Source of the DNA: Eubacteriales bacterium
GTDB taxonomy: Bacteria; Bacillota; Clostridia; Oscillospirales; Oscillospiraceae
Reading direction: 5' to 3'
Assembly (NCBI GenBank): GCA_030531505.1
Contig: JAUNNH010000013.1
Location: forward strand, 1-64,000
Length of the DNA: 64,000 bases
Shown here: positions 8,204 through 16,356 of the stretch, one piece after another
Layout: every line of letters starts with the position of its first letter
How positions within the stretch are numbered: the stretch's first letter is position 1
The notes under the pieces: model-generated
Told to the model about the DNA's origin: nothing
The model's input: the letters and a program-made list of their open reading frames with translations, nothing else
The model's database searches: none
Position numbers and translations under genes: made by a program

Positions 8204-9898
8204 ATGAAGACAAAGACATCCCATCCCGCCCGGACGCGTCTCTGCGCGCTGCTGCTCGCAGTCCTGCTGTTCGGCAGCCTCTGCGCCTGCGGCAAGGCTG
8301 CGCCGAAGCCGAGCGCCGCCCCCGCGCAGGCTCCGGCCCGGCAGCTTCTGCCCGCCATGGAGCAGCGCCGTGTCCTTGAGGAGAACCGCGCGCTTTGGGC
8401 TTTTCCGGAGGGAGAAAGCTATTACGATGCCTGGGCATATGTCTTCACCGATCTCGACCATAACGGGCAGATGGAGGTGCTCGCGGCTTCGACGCAGGGG
8501 ACCGGAGTCTTCACCTATGCCCATTTTTATGAGGTGCTTGCAGACGGCTCCGGCGTTCGGAATTTGTACCACGCCAGTGTCGAGATCGAAGGAACGGACG
8601 ATTGGCCCGAGATCATTGTCGACTCGCTGCCGTGCTATTACGATCGTGCGGCGGATCGGTATTACTATGCCTGCCAGGGCGTCACGCGCGACGGCGCGGC
8701 GCATCAGGTCCTCTCCTGGGCTGCGCTAAGCCTGAAGGACGGTGTTGCCGAGTGGGAGTACCTCGGCAGGGAGGACCTGCAGTGGACGGACGGTGGAGAG
8801 GGCCCGATCGTGACCTGTACGGATGCGGCCGGCAACCCGATCTCCGAACAGGACTATGACGCGCTGGTCGAGCGGCGCTTTGCGGGCATGGAGAAGAGCG
8901 AACAGAAGCTCAACTGGACCCTGATCCAGCCTCCTCTCCCGGAATACATCCCGGAGCCAGAACCCGTATCGACGCCGGAACCGGTGCCAACGCCCGCCCC
9001 CACGCCGGAGCCAACAGCGGCGCCTGTCCAGAGCGGACCGCAGGTGGTCGTCACCAAGAATCCCACCAGCGAGGCGCTGGGTGTCGGCGAAAAGACCTGG
9101 TTTATCGCCCACGCTTCGAACGCGCTCGCACTGACCTGGGAGATCCTTGATCCGCAGGGGAACGTCTATTCCCTCGCGGACGCAATGAGCCGGCACCCCG
9201 GCCTCAAGCTCGAGGCGCTGGAGAAGGATACACTCGCCGTGAGCAACGTGCCGCAGTCCCTGAACGGCTGGGGCGCCCGCGCACGCTTTGATGGGCAGGG
9301 GAACACGGCCTATTCCGACATCGCGACGCTCTATGTCGGGGATTACGCCGGCGCCTATGCCAGTGTGATCCAGGCATACAAGACGGCCTACGAGACCGGG
9401 AACCGGACGGCAGAGTACGCCTTCAACAACAACATCTCGGAATACATCGTCGGAAGCGAACAGGTGGGCTACGGCCTCAAGGACCTGGACAAGGACGGTA
9501 TGCCGGAGCTCGTCATCGCGGACTACGGCGGCGCGGCCGGGAAGATCGTCTTTGATCTCTATACACTCTATAACGGCCTGCCTGTGCAGCTGGCCATGTC
9601 CACGGCGCGCAACCGCTGGTTCCTGCGCACCGATAGCCTGATGTACAACGAGGCTTCCGGCGGCGCGGCCTATTCCTACCGCTCACTGTACCGCAAGACC
9701 GGCACGGAGCTCTCGGGCATCCGCTCCGCTTTCACCTGGCCGAACGATGCCGGCGGCGTCGACTACTATCTCCAGGAGGGGACGGTCTCCTTCGAGCCGC
9801 TCTCCGGGGACACGAAGCTCAGCGAGACGGAGTTCGGCGCCAAGGTCGATGAACTGCAGGGGACCTTTTTCCTCCCGACGCTGACGAAAATCGCGTAG
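8204..9898 (+). CDS. surface lipoprotein with proline-rich linker and calcium-loop-like repeats
   Basis: The ATG at 8204 follows GAGGGAG; upstream in-frame codons are not used. The 564-aa product has a signal peptide ending in a lipobox (SLCAC, Cys about residue 29), so it is predicted to be anchored on the outer face of the membrane. Two EF-hand-like loops can be seen, DLDHNGQMEVL in the N-terminal half and DLDKDGMPELV in the C-terminal half, each in a region that looks like a beta-propeller or VCBS-type repeat. They are joined by a P/E/T-rich linker (about residues 245-280). I cannot assign a function; a wall-spanning binding or sensing role is inference. Confidence 0.7.
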   Translation: MKTKTSHPARTRLCALLLAVLLFGSLCACGKAAPKPSAAPAQAPARQLLPAMEQRRVLEENRALWAFPEGESYYDAWAYVFTDLDHNGQMEVLAASTQGTGVFTYAHFYEVLADGSGVRNLYHASVEIEGTDDWPEIIVDSLPCYYDRAADRYYYACQGVTRDGAAHQVLSWAALSLKDGVAEWEYLGREDLQWTDGGEGPIVTCTDAAGNPISEQDYDALVERRFAGMEKSEQKLNWTLIQPPLPEYIPEPEPVSTPEPVPTPAPTPEPTAAPVQSGPQVVVTKNPTSEALGVGEKTWFIAHASNALALTWEILDPQGNVYSLADAMSRHPGLKLEALEKDTLAVSNVPQSLNGWGARARFDGQGNTAYSDIATLYVGDYAGAYASVIQAYKTAYETGNRTAEYAFNNNISEYIVGSEQVGYGLKDLDKDGMPELVIADYGGAAGKIVFDLYTLYNGLPVQLAMSTARNRWFLRTDSLMYNEASGGAAYSYRSLYRKTGTELSGIRSAFTWPNDAGGVDYYLQEGTVSFEPLSGDTKLSETEFGAKVDELQGTFFLPTLTKIA

Positions 9899-9914
9899 AG
9901 AGAGCCGATCACAA

Positions 9915-9943
9915 AAAAACGGAGCCTTTACGGCTCCGTTTTT
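9915..9943. terminator. bidirectional terminator between lipoprotein and pseudouridine synthase genes
   Basis: A 12-bp stem (9915-9926 with 9932-9943) with A-rich left and T-rich right arms and loop TTTAC. It serves both convergent genes and overlaps the last codons of the pseudouridine synthase. Confidence 0.85.
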
Positions 9944-10566
9944 ATATCGTCCTGAAACACCGTCCAGGGCCAGACATCCGGCGGGGCGGACTCAAAAGCC
10001 AGCGTCTCCCCCGTGACAGGATGGGGGAAGGAGAGCGCGGCGGAAAAGAGTGCGAGCGGCGCATCCCGGTAGGAGCTGCCATAGCGGCTGTCACCCACGA
10101 GCGGGAAGCCCCGGGAGGCAAACTGCACCCGGATCTGGTGACTCCGCCCGGTCTCGAGGCGAATGCGCAGCAGGCTCAGCCTGTCGTACCGTGCGAGCGT
10201 TTCATAGCTCAGCACGGCCTCGCGCACACCGCGCCGCATCCGTTTGACCACGTAGGATTTGTTTTTCTTCACGTCGCGGTAGAGCAGATCCTGCAGTTCA
10301 CCGCCCTCCGGCGTTTCGCCCTGCACCACGGCCAGATAGTCCTTGCAAAGCTTCCCGGCGGTGATGGCGGCGGAGAGCGCCGCCGCGGCTTTTTTCGTCC
10401 GGGCGTAGACCATGAGCCCGGACGTCTCCCGGTCAAGCCGATGGACGCAGAAGATCGCGTCCGCGCCGGTAGCGGCCTTCAGCAGCTCCGGCATCCCGCC
10501 CTCCTCGGACAGGACACCGGCGGGCTTCCGGCAGACCAGGATATGGCTGTCCTCAAAAACGATCAA
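9928..10566 (-). CDS. RluA/RluD-family pseudouridine synthase
   Basis: The catalytic block HRLDRETSGLMVYARTKKAA (about residues 43-62) contains the conserved aspartate, and GRSHQIRVQFA marks the C-terminal part of the fold. The product isomerises uridine to pseudouridine in rRNA or tRNA; the site cannot be told. I chose a TTG start at 10566 because GGAGG lies 8 bp before it and translation then begins LIVFEDSHILVCRKPAG, the usual N-terminus of this family. The ATG at 10611 has no ribosome site. The resulting 212 aa are short because no S4 domain is present, as in single-domain RluA-type enzymes. Confidence 0.85.
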   Translation of the reverse strand: MIVFEDSHILVCRKPAGVLSEEGGMPELLKAATGADAIFCVHRLDRETSGLMVYARTKKAAAALSAAITAGKLCKDYLAVVQGETPEGGELQDLLYRDVKKNKSYVVKRMRRGVREAVLSYETLARYDRLSLLRIRLETGRSHQIRVQFASRGFPLVGDSRYGSSYRDAPLALFSAALSFPHPVTGETLAFESAPPDVWPWTVFQDDIKTEP

Positions 10567-10611
10567 GCTTGTTGCCTCCCCCTGATTCGGCCAGGTTCTC
10601 CTGCGGACCAT

Positions 10612-10817
10612 TATAATGATTATCAGATGGCGAAAAGCCAAAAAGCTTTTCGCCGCGCCGCTTTACGGCGCAGCAAAACAGCTTGGCTGTTTTGCCATAT
10701 ACTCATTGCAATGAGCATTGGGCGAATGATTCTATGAATCATTCGCTGCCAAACCTGTCGTTTGGCAGCGAAATCAATCGAAACCTCGATTGATTTCGCC
10801 ATCCGATGGTCATTATA
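10612..10817. repeat. 206-bp intergenic element: seven hairpins bounded by 24-bp inverted repeats
   Basis: The ends, 10612-10635 and 10794-10817, are inverted repeats identical at 21 of 24 positions. Between them lie, back to back, stems at 10629-10638/10645-10654, 10655-10660/10666-10671, 10673-10682/10686-10695, a 14-nt palindrome at 10702-10715, then 10722-10732/10736-10746, 10744-10754/10760-10770 and 10768-10781/10786-10799. All are perfect, and the last three share edges, so neighbouring hairpins compete. There is no coding potential. The element looks like a non-autonomous palindromic repeat (REP/MITE-like) between the pseudouridine synthase and Na/Pi transporter genes. No second copy was found in this window. 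Confidence 0.8.
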
Positions 10818-10855
10818 CAGGCTGGGCGGGCACTTTGCAATCTCCGGCTTTCTGC

Positions 10856-10884
10856 TTGCGAAGGGGACCTGACTGTGTTATAGT
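10856..10884 (+). promoter_or_regulatory. promoter of the Na/Pi cotransporter gene
   Basis: TTGCGA (10856-10861), 17-bp spacer, TATAGT (10879-10884), 58 bp before the ATG at 10942. Confidence 0.6.
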
Positions 10885-10941
10885 AGAAAAGTCCGTGCGT
10901 GGACACAGGGAATACGTATGGGATAAACGAAAGGAAACGGC

Positions 10942-12699
10942 ATGAATATAGCCAATATTATCAGTCTTCTGGGCGGTGTGGCGCTCTTCCTCTTCGGCAT
11001 GAGCCTGATGGGGGACGGGCTGAAGCGCGTCGCCGGCAGCAAAATGGAGCTCGTGCTCTACCGCCTTGCGGGGACGCCCCTTAAGGGCGTGCTGCTCGGC
11101 GCGGGCGTGACGGCGGTGATCCAATCCTCTTCCGCCACGTCGGTAATGGTGGTGGGCTTTGTGAACTCCGGCATGATGAAGCTCAACCAAGCCATCAGTG
11201 TCATCCACGGTGCCCTGATCGGCACCAGCATCACGGGCTGGATCATCGCGTTGAGCAGCCTGCAGGGCAGCGGCTGGGTCGCTCTCCTGTCGACTGCCAC
11301 GCTTTCGGCATTGGTCGCGGTGGTGGGCATCGTGCTGCGGATGTTCTCCAAGCGGCAGGTCCATCATCATGTGGGGGATATCCTGCTGGGCTTTGCGGTG
11401 CTGATGTTCGGCATGCAGAGCATGAGCGGCGCGGTCGAACCTCTGAAGGATAGCGCGGAATTCCTGGCGCTCCTCACCACCTTCTCGCATCCGCTGCTGG
11501 GCGTTCTGGCCGGAGCGGCCTTCACGGCCATCCTGCAGAGCGCCTCCGCCGCCGTCGGTATTCTGCAGGCTATCGCCCTGACCGGCGCGGTGACCTTTGC
11601 TACGGCCTGGCCGCTCATCCTCGGCATTGCGATCGGCTCCTCGCTCCCGGTGCTGCTCTCCGCGCTCGGCGCGAAAGCGGACGGGCGGCGAGCTGCCTTC
11701 TCCTACCTCGTGATCGAGGTACTCGGCGCGTTGATCTTCGGCCTGCTGTATTACGCGCTTGACGCGGCGGTCGGCCTGGGACTGGGCCATCGAGTCGTCG
11801 ATGCCTTCGGCGTGGCACTGGTCAACACGCTCTTCCGCGTGGCGACAGCGCTGGTGCTCGCACCCTTCCCGGGGCTGCTCAAGCGCCTTGTCTCGCACTT
11901 CGTCAGAGAGCGGGAGGATGAGAAGGCGCTCAACAGCGCCATGGATCGGCTGGACGAGCGATTCCTGCAGCATCCGCCGCTGGCCGTTGAGCAAAGCCGC
12001 CTGACCATCAACTCCATGGCACAGACCGCACGGGACAACCTGCTTCTCTCCCTGAAGCTGCTGGAGGACTACAGCGAGGACGGCCTGCGCAAGGTGGAGC
12101 AGACCGAGGACCTGATCGATCTCTACGAGGATAAGCTGGGGACCTATCTGGTCAAGCTCGGCACGAACGAACTCAACCGGCAGCAGAACGAGGCTGTCTC
12201 CAAATACCTGCACACCCTCACCGACTTTGAGCGTATCGGTGACCACGCCATGAACATCGCGCAGACCGCCCGTGAGCGCGCGGAGAAGAAGATCGTTTTT
12301 TCCGACAGCGCTTGGCATGAGCTGCAGGTCCTGATCGCCGCTCTCCGGCGGATCCTGGATATGGCGGTCGACTGTTTCGTGGAAGAGGATGTGGACGCTG
12401 CCTACCGTGTCGAGCCGCTCGAGGAGCGGATCGACGTGCTGGTCGACACGATGAAGCTCAACCACGTCGAGCGCCTGCAGCGGGGCGATTGCTCACTCAC
12501 GCATGGCTTCGTCTTCAACGATCTGCTCGGCGATTTTGAGCGCGTGGCTGACCACTGCTCGAACCTGGCTCTTGCCCTCATCGAACTGCAGTCGGACGAG
12601 TTTGACACCCATGGCTACATCCTGAATCTCAAGGAGCGCCATTCGCACAACTTCGACGGCCTGTACGAGCAGTACAGCGAGGAGTTCAAGCTCGATTAA
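10942..12699 (+). CDS. Na/Pi cotransporter family protein with C-terminal PhoU-like domain
   Basis: The 585-aa protein has two Na_Pi_cotrans repeats, each with a glutamine-serine motif (IQSSSATSVMVVGF near residue 55 and LQSASAAVGI near residue 198), then helical PhoU-like domains from about residue 340 onward (DFERIGDHAMNIAQTA and GDFERVADHCSNLA). The transporter half imports phosphate with sodium at the membrane; the PhoU half is thought to bind metal and gate or regulate transport. The gene is alone between its own promoter and a strong terminator. Confidence 0.9.
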   Translation: MNIANIISLLGGVALFLFGMSLMGDGLKRVAGSKMELVLYRLAGTPLKGVLLGAGVTAVIQSSSATSVMVVGFVNSGMMKLNQAISVIHGALIGTSITGWIIALSSLQGSGWVALLSTATLSALVAVVGIVLRMFSKRQVHHHVGDILLGFAVLMFGMQSMSGAVEPLKDSAEFLALLTTFSHPLLGVLAGAAFTAILQSASAAVGILQAIALTGAVTFATAWPLILGIAIGSSLPVLLSALGAKADGRRAAFSYLVIEVLGALIFGLLYYALDAAVGLGLGHRVVDAFGVALVNTLFRVATALVLAPFPGLLKRLVSHFVREREDEKALNSAMDRLDERFLQHPPLAVEQSRLTINSMAQTARDNLLLSLKLLEDYSEDGLRKVEQTEDLIDLYEDKLGTYLVKLGTNELNRQQNEAVSKYLHTLTDFERIGDHAMNIAQTARERAEKKIVFSDSAWHELQVLIAALRRILDMAVDCFVEEDVDAAYRVEPLEERIDVLVDTMKLNHVERLQRGDCSLTHGFVFNDLLGDFERVADHCSNLALALIELQSDEFDTHGYILNLKERHSHNFDGLYEQYSEEFKLD

Positions 12700-12700
12700 A

Positions 12701-12729
12701 AAAAGCGTACCGCAAAGCGGTACGCTTTT
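12701..12729. terminator. bidirectional terminator between the Na/Pi transporter and glutathione peroxidase genes
   Basis: A 13-bp stem (12701-12713 with 12717-12729) with an AAA loop, an A run on the left and a T run on the right. It ends both convergent genes. Confidence 0.9.
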
Positions 12730-12735
12730 TTTCGC

Positions 12736-13275
12736 TTACAGGAGCTTTTCGACCTTCTCCTTGACTTTTTCCATCGACGTAGTCGGCTCGATACGCTCGA
12801 CGATGTTGCCCTCGCGGTCGATCAGGAACTTGGTGAAGTTCCATTTGATGTTGCCGTTTTGCTTGTAATCCTTGTCCATCTTCTTGACAACGCCGGAGAG
12901 CATCAGGCCGGCAGGGCCGGAGAAGCCGTCGAACGTGGTGTTGCTGGTCAGCCACTGATAGAGGGGGATGGCGTTCTCACCGTTGACATCGATCTTCGCA
13001 AATTGGGGGAAGGTGATGCCGAAGCGGCCGGTGCAGAAGGTGTGGATTTCCTCGTCGGTACCGGGGGCCTGGTCAGCAAACTGGTTGCAGGGAAAGTCCA
13101 GGATCTCGAGTCCGTCGGCCTTGTGCGCGTCGTAGATCGCCTGCAGCTCCTTGTACTGGGGCGTGAAGCCGCAGCCGGTGGCGGTATTGACGATGAGCAG
13201 GACTTGGCCATTGTAGTTGGACAGGGGGACTTCTTCACCCTTGCGGGTCTTCACGGTAAAATCATACACATTCAT
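12736..13275 (-). CDS. glutathione peroxidase family thiol peroxidase
   Basis: The 179-aa protein is a full-length GPx. The peroxidatic cysteine lies in NTATGCGFTPQY (about residue 35), followed by LEILDFPCNQF with the conserved Gln and the second cysteine that usually resolves the disulfide, and WNFTKFLID near the C-terminus. Non-selenium bacterial GPx proteins normally use thioredoxin to reduce hydroperoxides in the cytosol. The active site is Cys, with no in-frame UGA. It has a textbook sigma-A promoter and would give a strict anaerobe protection against peroxides. Confidence 0.95.
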   Translation of the reverse strand: MNVYDFTVKTRKGEEVPLSNYNGQVLLIVNTATGCGFTPQYKELQAIYDAHKADGLEILDFPCNQFADQAPGTDEEIHTFCTGRFGITFPQFAKIDVNGENAIPLYQWLTSNTTFDGFSGPAGLMLSGVVKKMDKDYKQNGNIKWNFTKFLIDREGNIVERIEPTTSMEKVKEKVEKLL

Positions 13276-13310
13276 GACAGATTCTCCTTCGATAGATTTA
13301 TTACAATCAA

Positions 13311-13339
13311 ATTATATCAAATCAATATGCGATTGTCAA
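13311..13339 (-). promoter_or_regulatory. strong sigma-A promoter of the glutathione peroxidase gene
   Basis: On the minus strand TTGACA (13339-13334), 17 bp, TATAAT (13316-13311): both hexamers are at consensus. Confidence 0.9.
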
Positions 13340-13399
13340 GCGGGAAAACAAACGTCAAACGAATAGTTACGGAAACCAAATTACGAAAACAATATTATG

Positions 13400-14356
13400 T
13401 TACCCATCGAAATGAGCGCCAAATCGAAAGCCGGGACCGGCAAAGAGTGAATCGACCGCCGCCCGGTAGTCCTGGAGCGTCTGCGCCTTGCGCATGCGCT
13501 TGAGTCCATGTCCGTCGTTGGGGAACAGCGCACCGACGTAGAACCAGAGCTCCTTGAGCCGCCCGAGTGTGTAGTGCTCGCCGATCCCGGTGCTCTCCAG
13601 CACGGCGGCGTAGCGGGCGAGAAAGTCCCGCAGTTCTTCCTTCTCCAGCGGCGCGCCGCCCCGCAGTTCACGGAAGAGCGCGGGATCCGCCGCTGCGCCG
13701 CGACCGAGCATGATCCGATCGAGTGCCGGTACGGTGGACAGGACGGCCTCATAGCTTGCGTTATCCACGACGCTGCCGTTATAGCAGACAGAGAAGGGGC
13801 AGGCGGAAAATGCCTCCCGAAAAGCTGCCAGGTCCGGACGGCTGCGGTACATCCCCACTTTGTCTCGGGCGTGGATGATCAGTTCTGCAAGAGGATAGCG
13901 GCGGTAGATATCCAGAATGGCGGGAAACTCCGCGCTGCTTTCGATCCCGAGGCGTGTTTTGACGGAGATGCGCAGCGGGCAGCGGGAGAAGATGTCGGCA
14001 AGGAAGTCGTCCAGCGAGCGCAGGTCCAGCAGCATCCCGGCCCCCTTGTGCTTGGGCACCACGGTGGCCGAGGGGCATCCTGCGTTCAGATCGACCTCGG
14101 TGTAGCCCATCGCGGCCAGCTCCCGGGCGACGGAGAGAAAGGCCTCGGCCTTGTTGCTGAGGATCTGCGGGACGGGCAGGCCGCCGGGGTTATTCTCCGG
14201 GCGCAGGTCGCGCCAGGCCCCCTCCTTGCAGCGACCGGAGCCGTCGGGTGCGAGAAAGGGAGCGAAATACCGGTCGACACCCGGAAAGCAGGCGGCGTGG
14301 GTTTCGCGGAAATAACAGGAAGTGATCCCCTCCATCGGGGCGAACGAGAGCTGCAT
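13400..14356 (-). CDS. tRNA-dihydrouridine synthase family protein
   Basis: The 318-aa TIM-barrel flavoenzyme has the Dus hallmarks: LSFAPMEGIT at the N-terminus, DLNAGCPSATVVPKHKGAG with the catalytic cysteine (about residue 97), ISVKTRLG, HARDK, and the FMN phosphate loop IMLGRGAAADP. It reduces uridines in tRNA to dihydrouridine using NADPH and FMN. It starts after AAAGGAG and lies 124 bp upstream of the glutathione peroxidase gene on the same strand; that gene has its own promoter, so the two are probably separate units. Confidence 0.9.
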   Translation of the reverse strand: MQLSFAPMEGITSCYFRETHAACFPGVDRYFAPFLAPDGSGRCKEGAWRDLRPENNPGGLPVPQILSNKAEAFLSVARELAAMGYTEVDLNAGCPSATVVPKHKGAGMLLDLRSLDDFLADIFSRCPLRISVKTRLGIESSAEFPAILDIYRRYPLAELIIHARDKVGMYRSRPDLAAFREAFSACPFSVCYNGSVVDNASYEAVLSTVPALDRIMLGRGAAADPALFRELRGGAPLEKEELRDFLARYAAVLESTGIGEHYTLGRLKELWFYVGALFPNDGHGLKRMRKAQTLQDYRAAVDSLFAGPGFRFGAHFDG

Positions 14357-14495
14357 GCAGATCTCCTTTACTAAAAGAGTGCATCCAGCCTATCCCATCC
14401 GCCGCCTTCTGTCAAGGAAAGAACCTGTGCGTACACGATTTTTTCATATTTGTCTGTTATACTGCATTAACAAAACCACCGAAAGGAGACATCCC

Positions 14496-16241
14496 GTGAA
14501 GCACCCCGCCCTGACAAGAGTGATGGCCATTGCCCTGGTCGTGCTGTGCCTGACCATGGCTGCCGCCGGCGCGCTCGGTCTGCGGCAGACGGAACGGGAC
14601 CGGCGTATCACGCTTGAAGATATGGAGCGTCTGCGCGTGCGTATCGAGGAGTATGAGACGCTGAGCGCGGAGCTCGCAGGAGCAGAGGATTACGCCTCCC
14701 TCAGCGGAAGACTGGGCGAGAGGCAGAAGGCCTACGATAAAGAGTCTTCCCAGCATCGCTCTGAGCTCGGGACCTTCACGGCCACACAGTATGGCGTCGG
14801 AGTAGGCCTGGAGGCTATCGACGAGGCCGAGGCGCAGTTTGCCGCCTATAAGGCAAAGTTCACTGCTGCATTGACCTCGTTTCAAGACGGGCTGGATCAG
14901 ATCGATACACTGTTCGGGTATCTCTGGACCCTGTATGACACCGCTGTGCCCATTCTGGACAGCGCGGATAAGCATCTGGCGATGGCGCACAGCTTCTCTG
15001 CCGTGATGGACGAGGGGGGCGAGCTGCGCTATTCCCAGGTGACGGCCGCCTACGATGAGCTGATCGGTATCGCGGACGAGTCGGCCGAGACGGCCGGGAC
15101 TCTGCGAGGCTTGGAGCCTACGCTGGATGCACTCGCCGCCTTCGACATCGGATCGCTTGCCTCCATGGCCGGTGGGATGGCAGAACTCCAGGACAGCTTT
15201 GGCTCCTTTGGGGATGTTCCGCTGGACGCTTATCAGCAGTACGGTGTGCAGGTGGATTTCGATATGGATCGTATCGTGCAGCTCAAGCAGACCTATGACC
15301 AGAGCTGGGCGGCGGTGAAACAGGGGCTCGCGCTGTATGACGAAGCCGCTGCCCGGGCGGAGGAGACACTTCGGGAGCTAACGGGCATGGATGCCGAAGC
15401 CCTGCGCGCCGAGGCCGGGGCTGTGCGCGCAGACCTCGCGGCACATGGGGAGGAACCCCTTGACCCGGAGGCGTCCGCGTCGATCCTCGCGGCCTGGCGA
15501 AGCAGCCGCAGCGCCGTGATGCAGGGGTTGGACACAGCCGGTGCGGGGCTCGCGGAGATCCGAGGCGCCGCGGAACAGATCCACAGCCTGCTCAGCGGAC
15601 TCCAGGCACAGTTCAAGGGGCTGAGGGAGATGCTTGCCAAAGCGAAAGAGATGATTGCCGCGGCGGAGGAAGCGATGTTTCAGGCCCGCGCCATGATCTG
15701 GCAGCAGATGGGCCTGCAGCGGGAAAAAGAGGAGGCGCTCTGGGACCGGAAGGACGTGCTGGACGAGGAGGCGCTTGCGCTGCAGGAACTTCAGGACGCC
15801 GCACAGACCCGGCAAGAGAAGGAGCAGCGGCAGAAGACCCTGCGCTCAAACCTGCTGAGCAGGGACGGGATCAAGGAGCGCAGCGACGCCGGAGAGGAGC
15901 TCGGCAGCGCCGCGCAGACCTTCCTGGAGGAGACGGTCCGCACAGCGGAGGATGTCTATGCGCGGCGGCGCATCGCCTGTCTGCTGATGCTTTTTGGCGC
16001 GCTCTACAGCCTGATCGGGATCCCCGCGGCCTTCGAGGCGTCGAAGAGCCGGCTTATGCTCACGATGCCGGTGCTCCACTGCTTGGGCTGTGCGGCGGGA
16101 GCGGAGCAGATCCTGTGGCAGCTCGGCCGCGGGCTCAGTTATTCCTGCCTTGCGGTCATGGCCTTCGCGCTGCTCCAGCTGCTCGTGAGCCGACCCAAAA
16201 AGAAACGGAAGATGAGCAATTCAAGTAAACGAAGCGCATAA
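14496..16241 (+). CDS. large coiled-coil membrane protein of unknown function
   Basis: The GTG at 14496 is preferred because AAAGGAGA lies 8 bp upstream; the longer frame runs back through the neighbouring promoter region. The 581-aa product has an N-terminal signal-anchor (about residues 8-28), a long helical, E/A/L/R-rich region (about 35-490) with repeated heptad-like stretches, and three or four hydrophobic segments at the C-terminus followed by a basic KKKRK tail. Most of the chain is therefore predicted to sit outside the cell between two membrane anchors. No family was recognised. It lies 115 bp upstream of the multi-FMN protein on the same strand and may work with it, which is inference from position only. 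Confidence 0.6.
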   Translation: MKHPALTRVMAIALVVLCLTMAAAGALGLRQTERDRRITLEDMERLRVRIEEYETLSAELAGAEDYASLSGRLGERQKAYDKESSQHRSELGTFTATQYGVGVGLEAIDEAEAQFAAYKAKFTAALTSFQDGLDQIDTLFGYLWTLYDTAVPILDSADKHLAMAHSFSAVMDEGGELRYSQVTAAYDELIGIADESAETAGTLRGLEPTLDALAAFDIGSLASMAGGMAELQDSFGSFGDVPLDAYQQYGVQVDFDMDRIVQLKQTYDQSWAAVKQGLALYDEAAARAEETLRELTGMDAEALRAEAGAVRADLAAHGEEPLDPEASASILAAWRSSRSAVMQGLDTAGAGLAEIRGAAEQIHSLLSGLQAQFKGLREMLAKAKEMIAAAEEAMFQARAMIWQQMGLQREKEEALWDRKDVLDEEALALQELQDAAQTRQEKEQRQKTLRSNLLSRDGIKERSDAGEELGSAAQTFLEETVRTAEDVYARRRIACLLMLFGALYSLIGIPAAFEASKSRLMLTMPVLHCLGCAAGAEQILWQLGRGLSYSCLAVMAFALLQLLVSRPKKKRKMSNSSKRSA

Positions 16242-16285
16242 ACAGGTGCCATCGGATTTTTTGGTTGAAAGTGTCCGGCTGGCAC

Positions 16286-16314
16286 TTGCTTTTTAGGCCT
16301 GTTTCCTTTAAAAT
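16286..16314 (+). promoter_or_regulatory. promoter of the multi-FMN-domain gene
   Basis: TTGCTT (16286-16291), 17-bp spacer, TAAAAT (16309-16314). An imperfect GC-rich hairpin with a following T run (about 16269-16296) overlaps the -35 end and may end the upstream gene. Confidence 0.5.
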
Positions 16315-16356
16315 AAAGCATAAGCGTTTCAAAAAAACTCGTTGGAGGCTGAAACC

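Noticed and set aside
10612..10817. Possible CRISPR array
   Set aside because: The palindromic units differ in sequence and length and have no constant repeat or spacers of equal size; no cas gene is near.
13300..13325. PerR-type box before the glutathione peroxidase gene
   Set aside because: The left half resembles TTATAAT but the right half does not align with the required symmetry; AT-rich promoter sequence explains the likeness.
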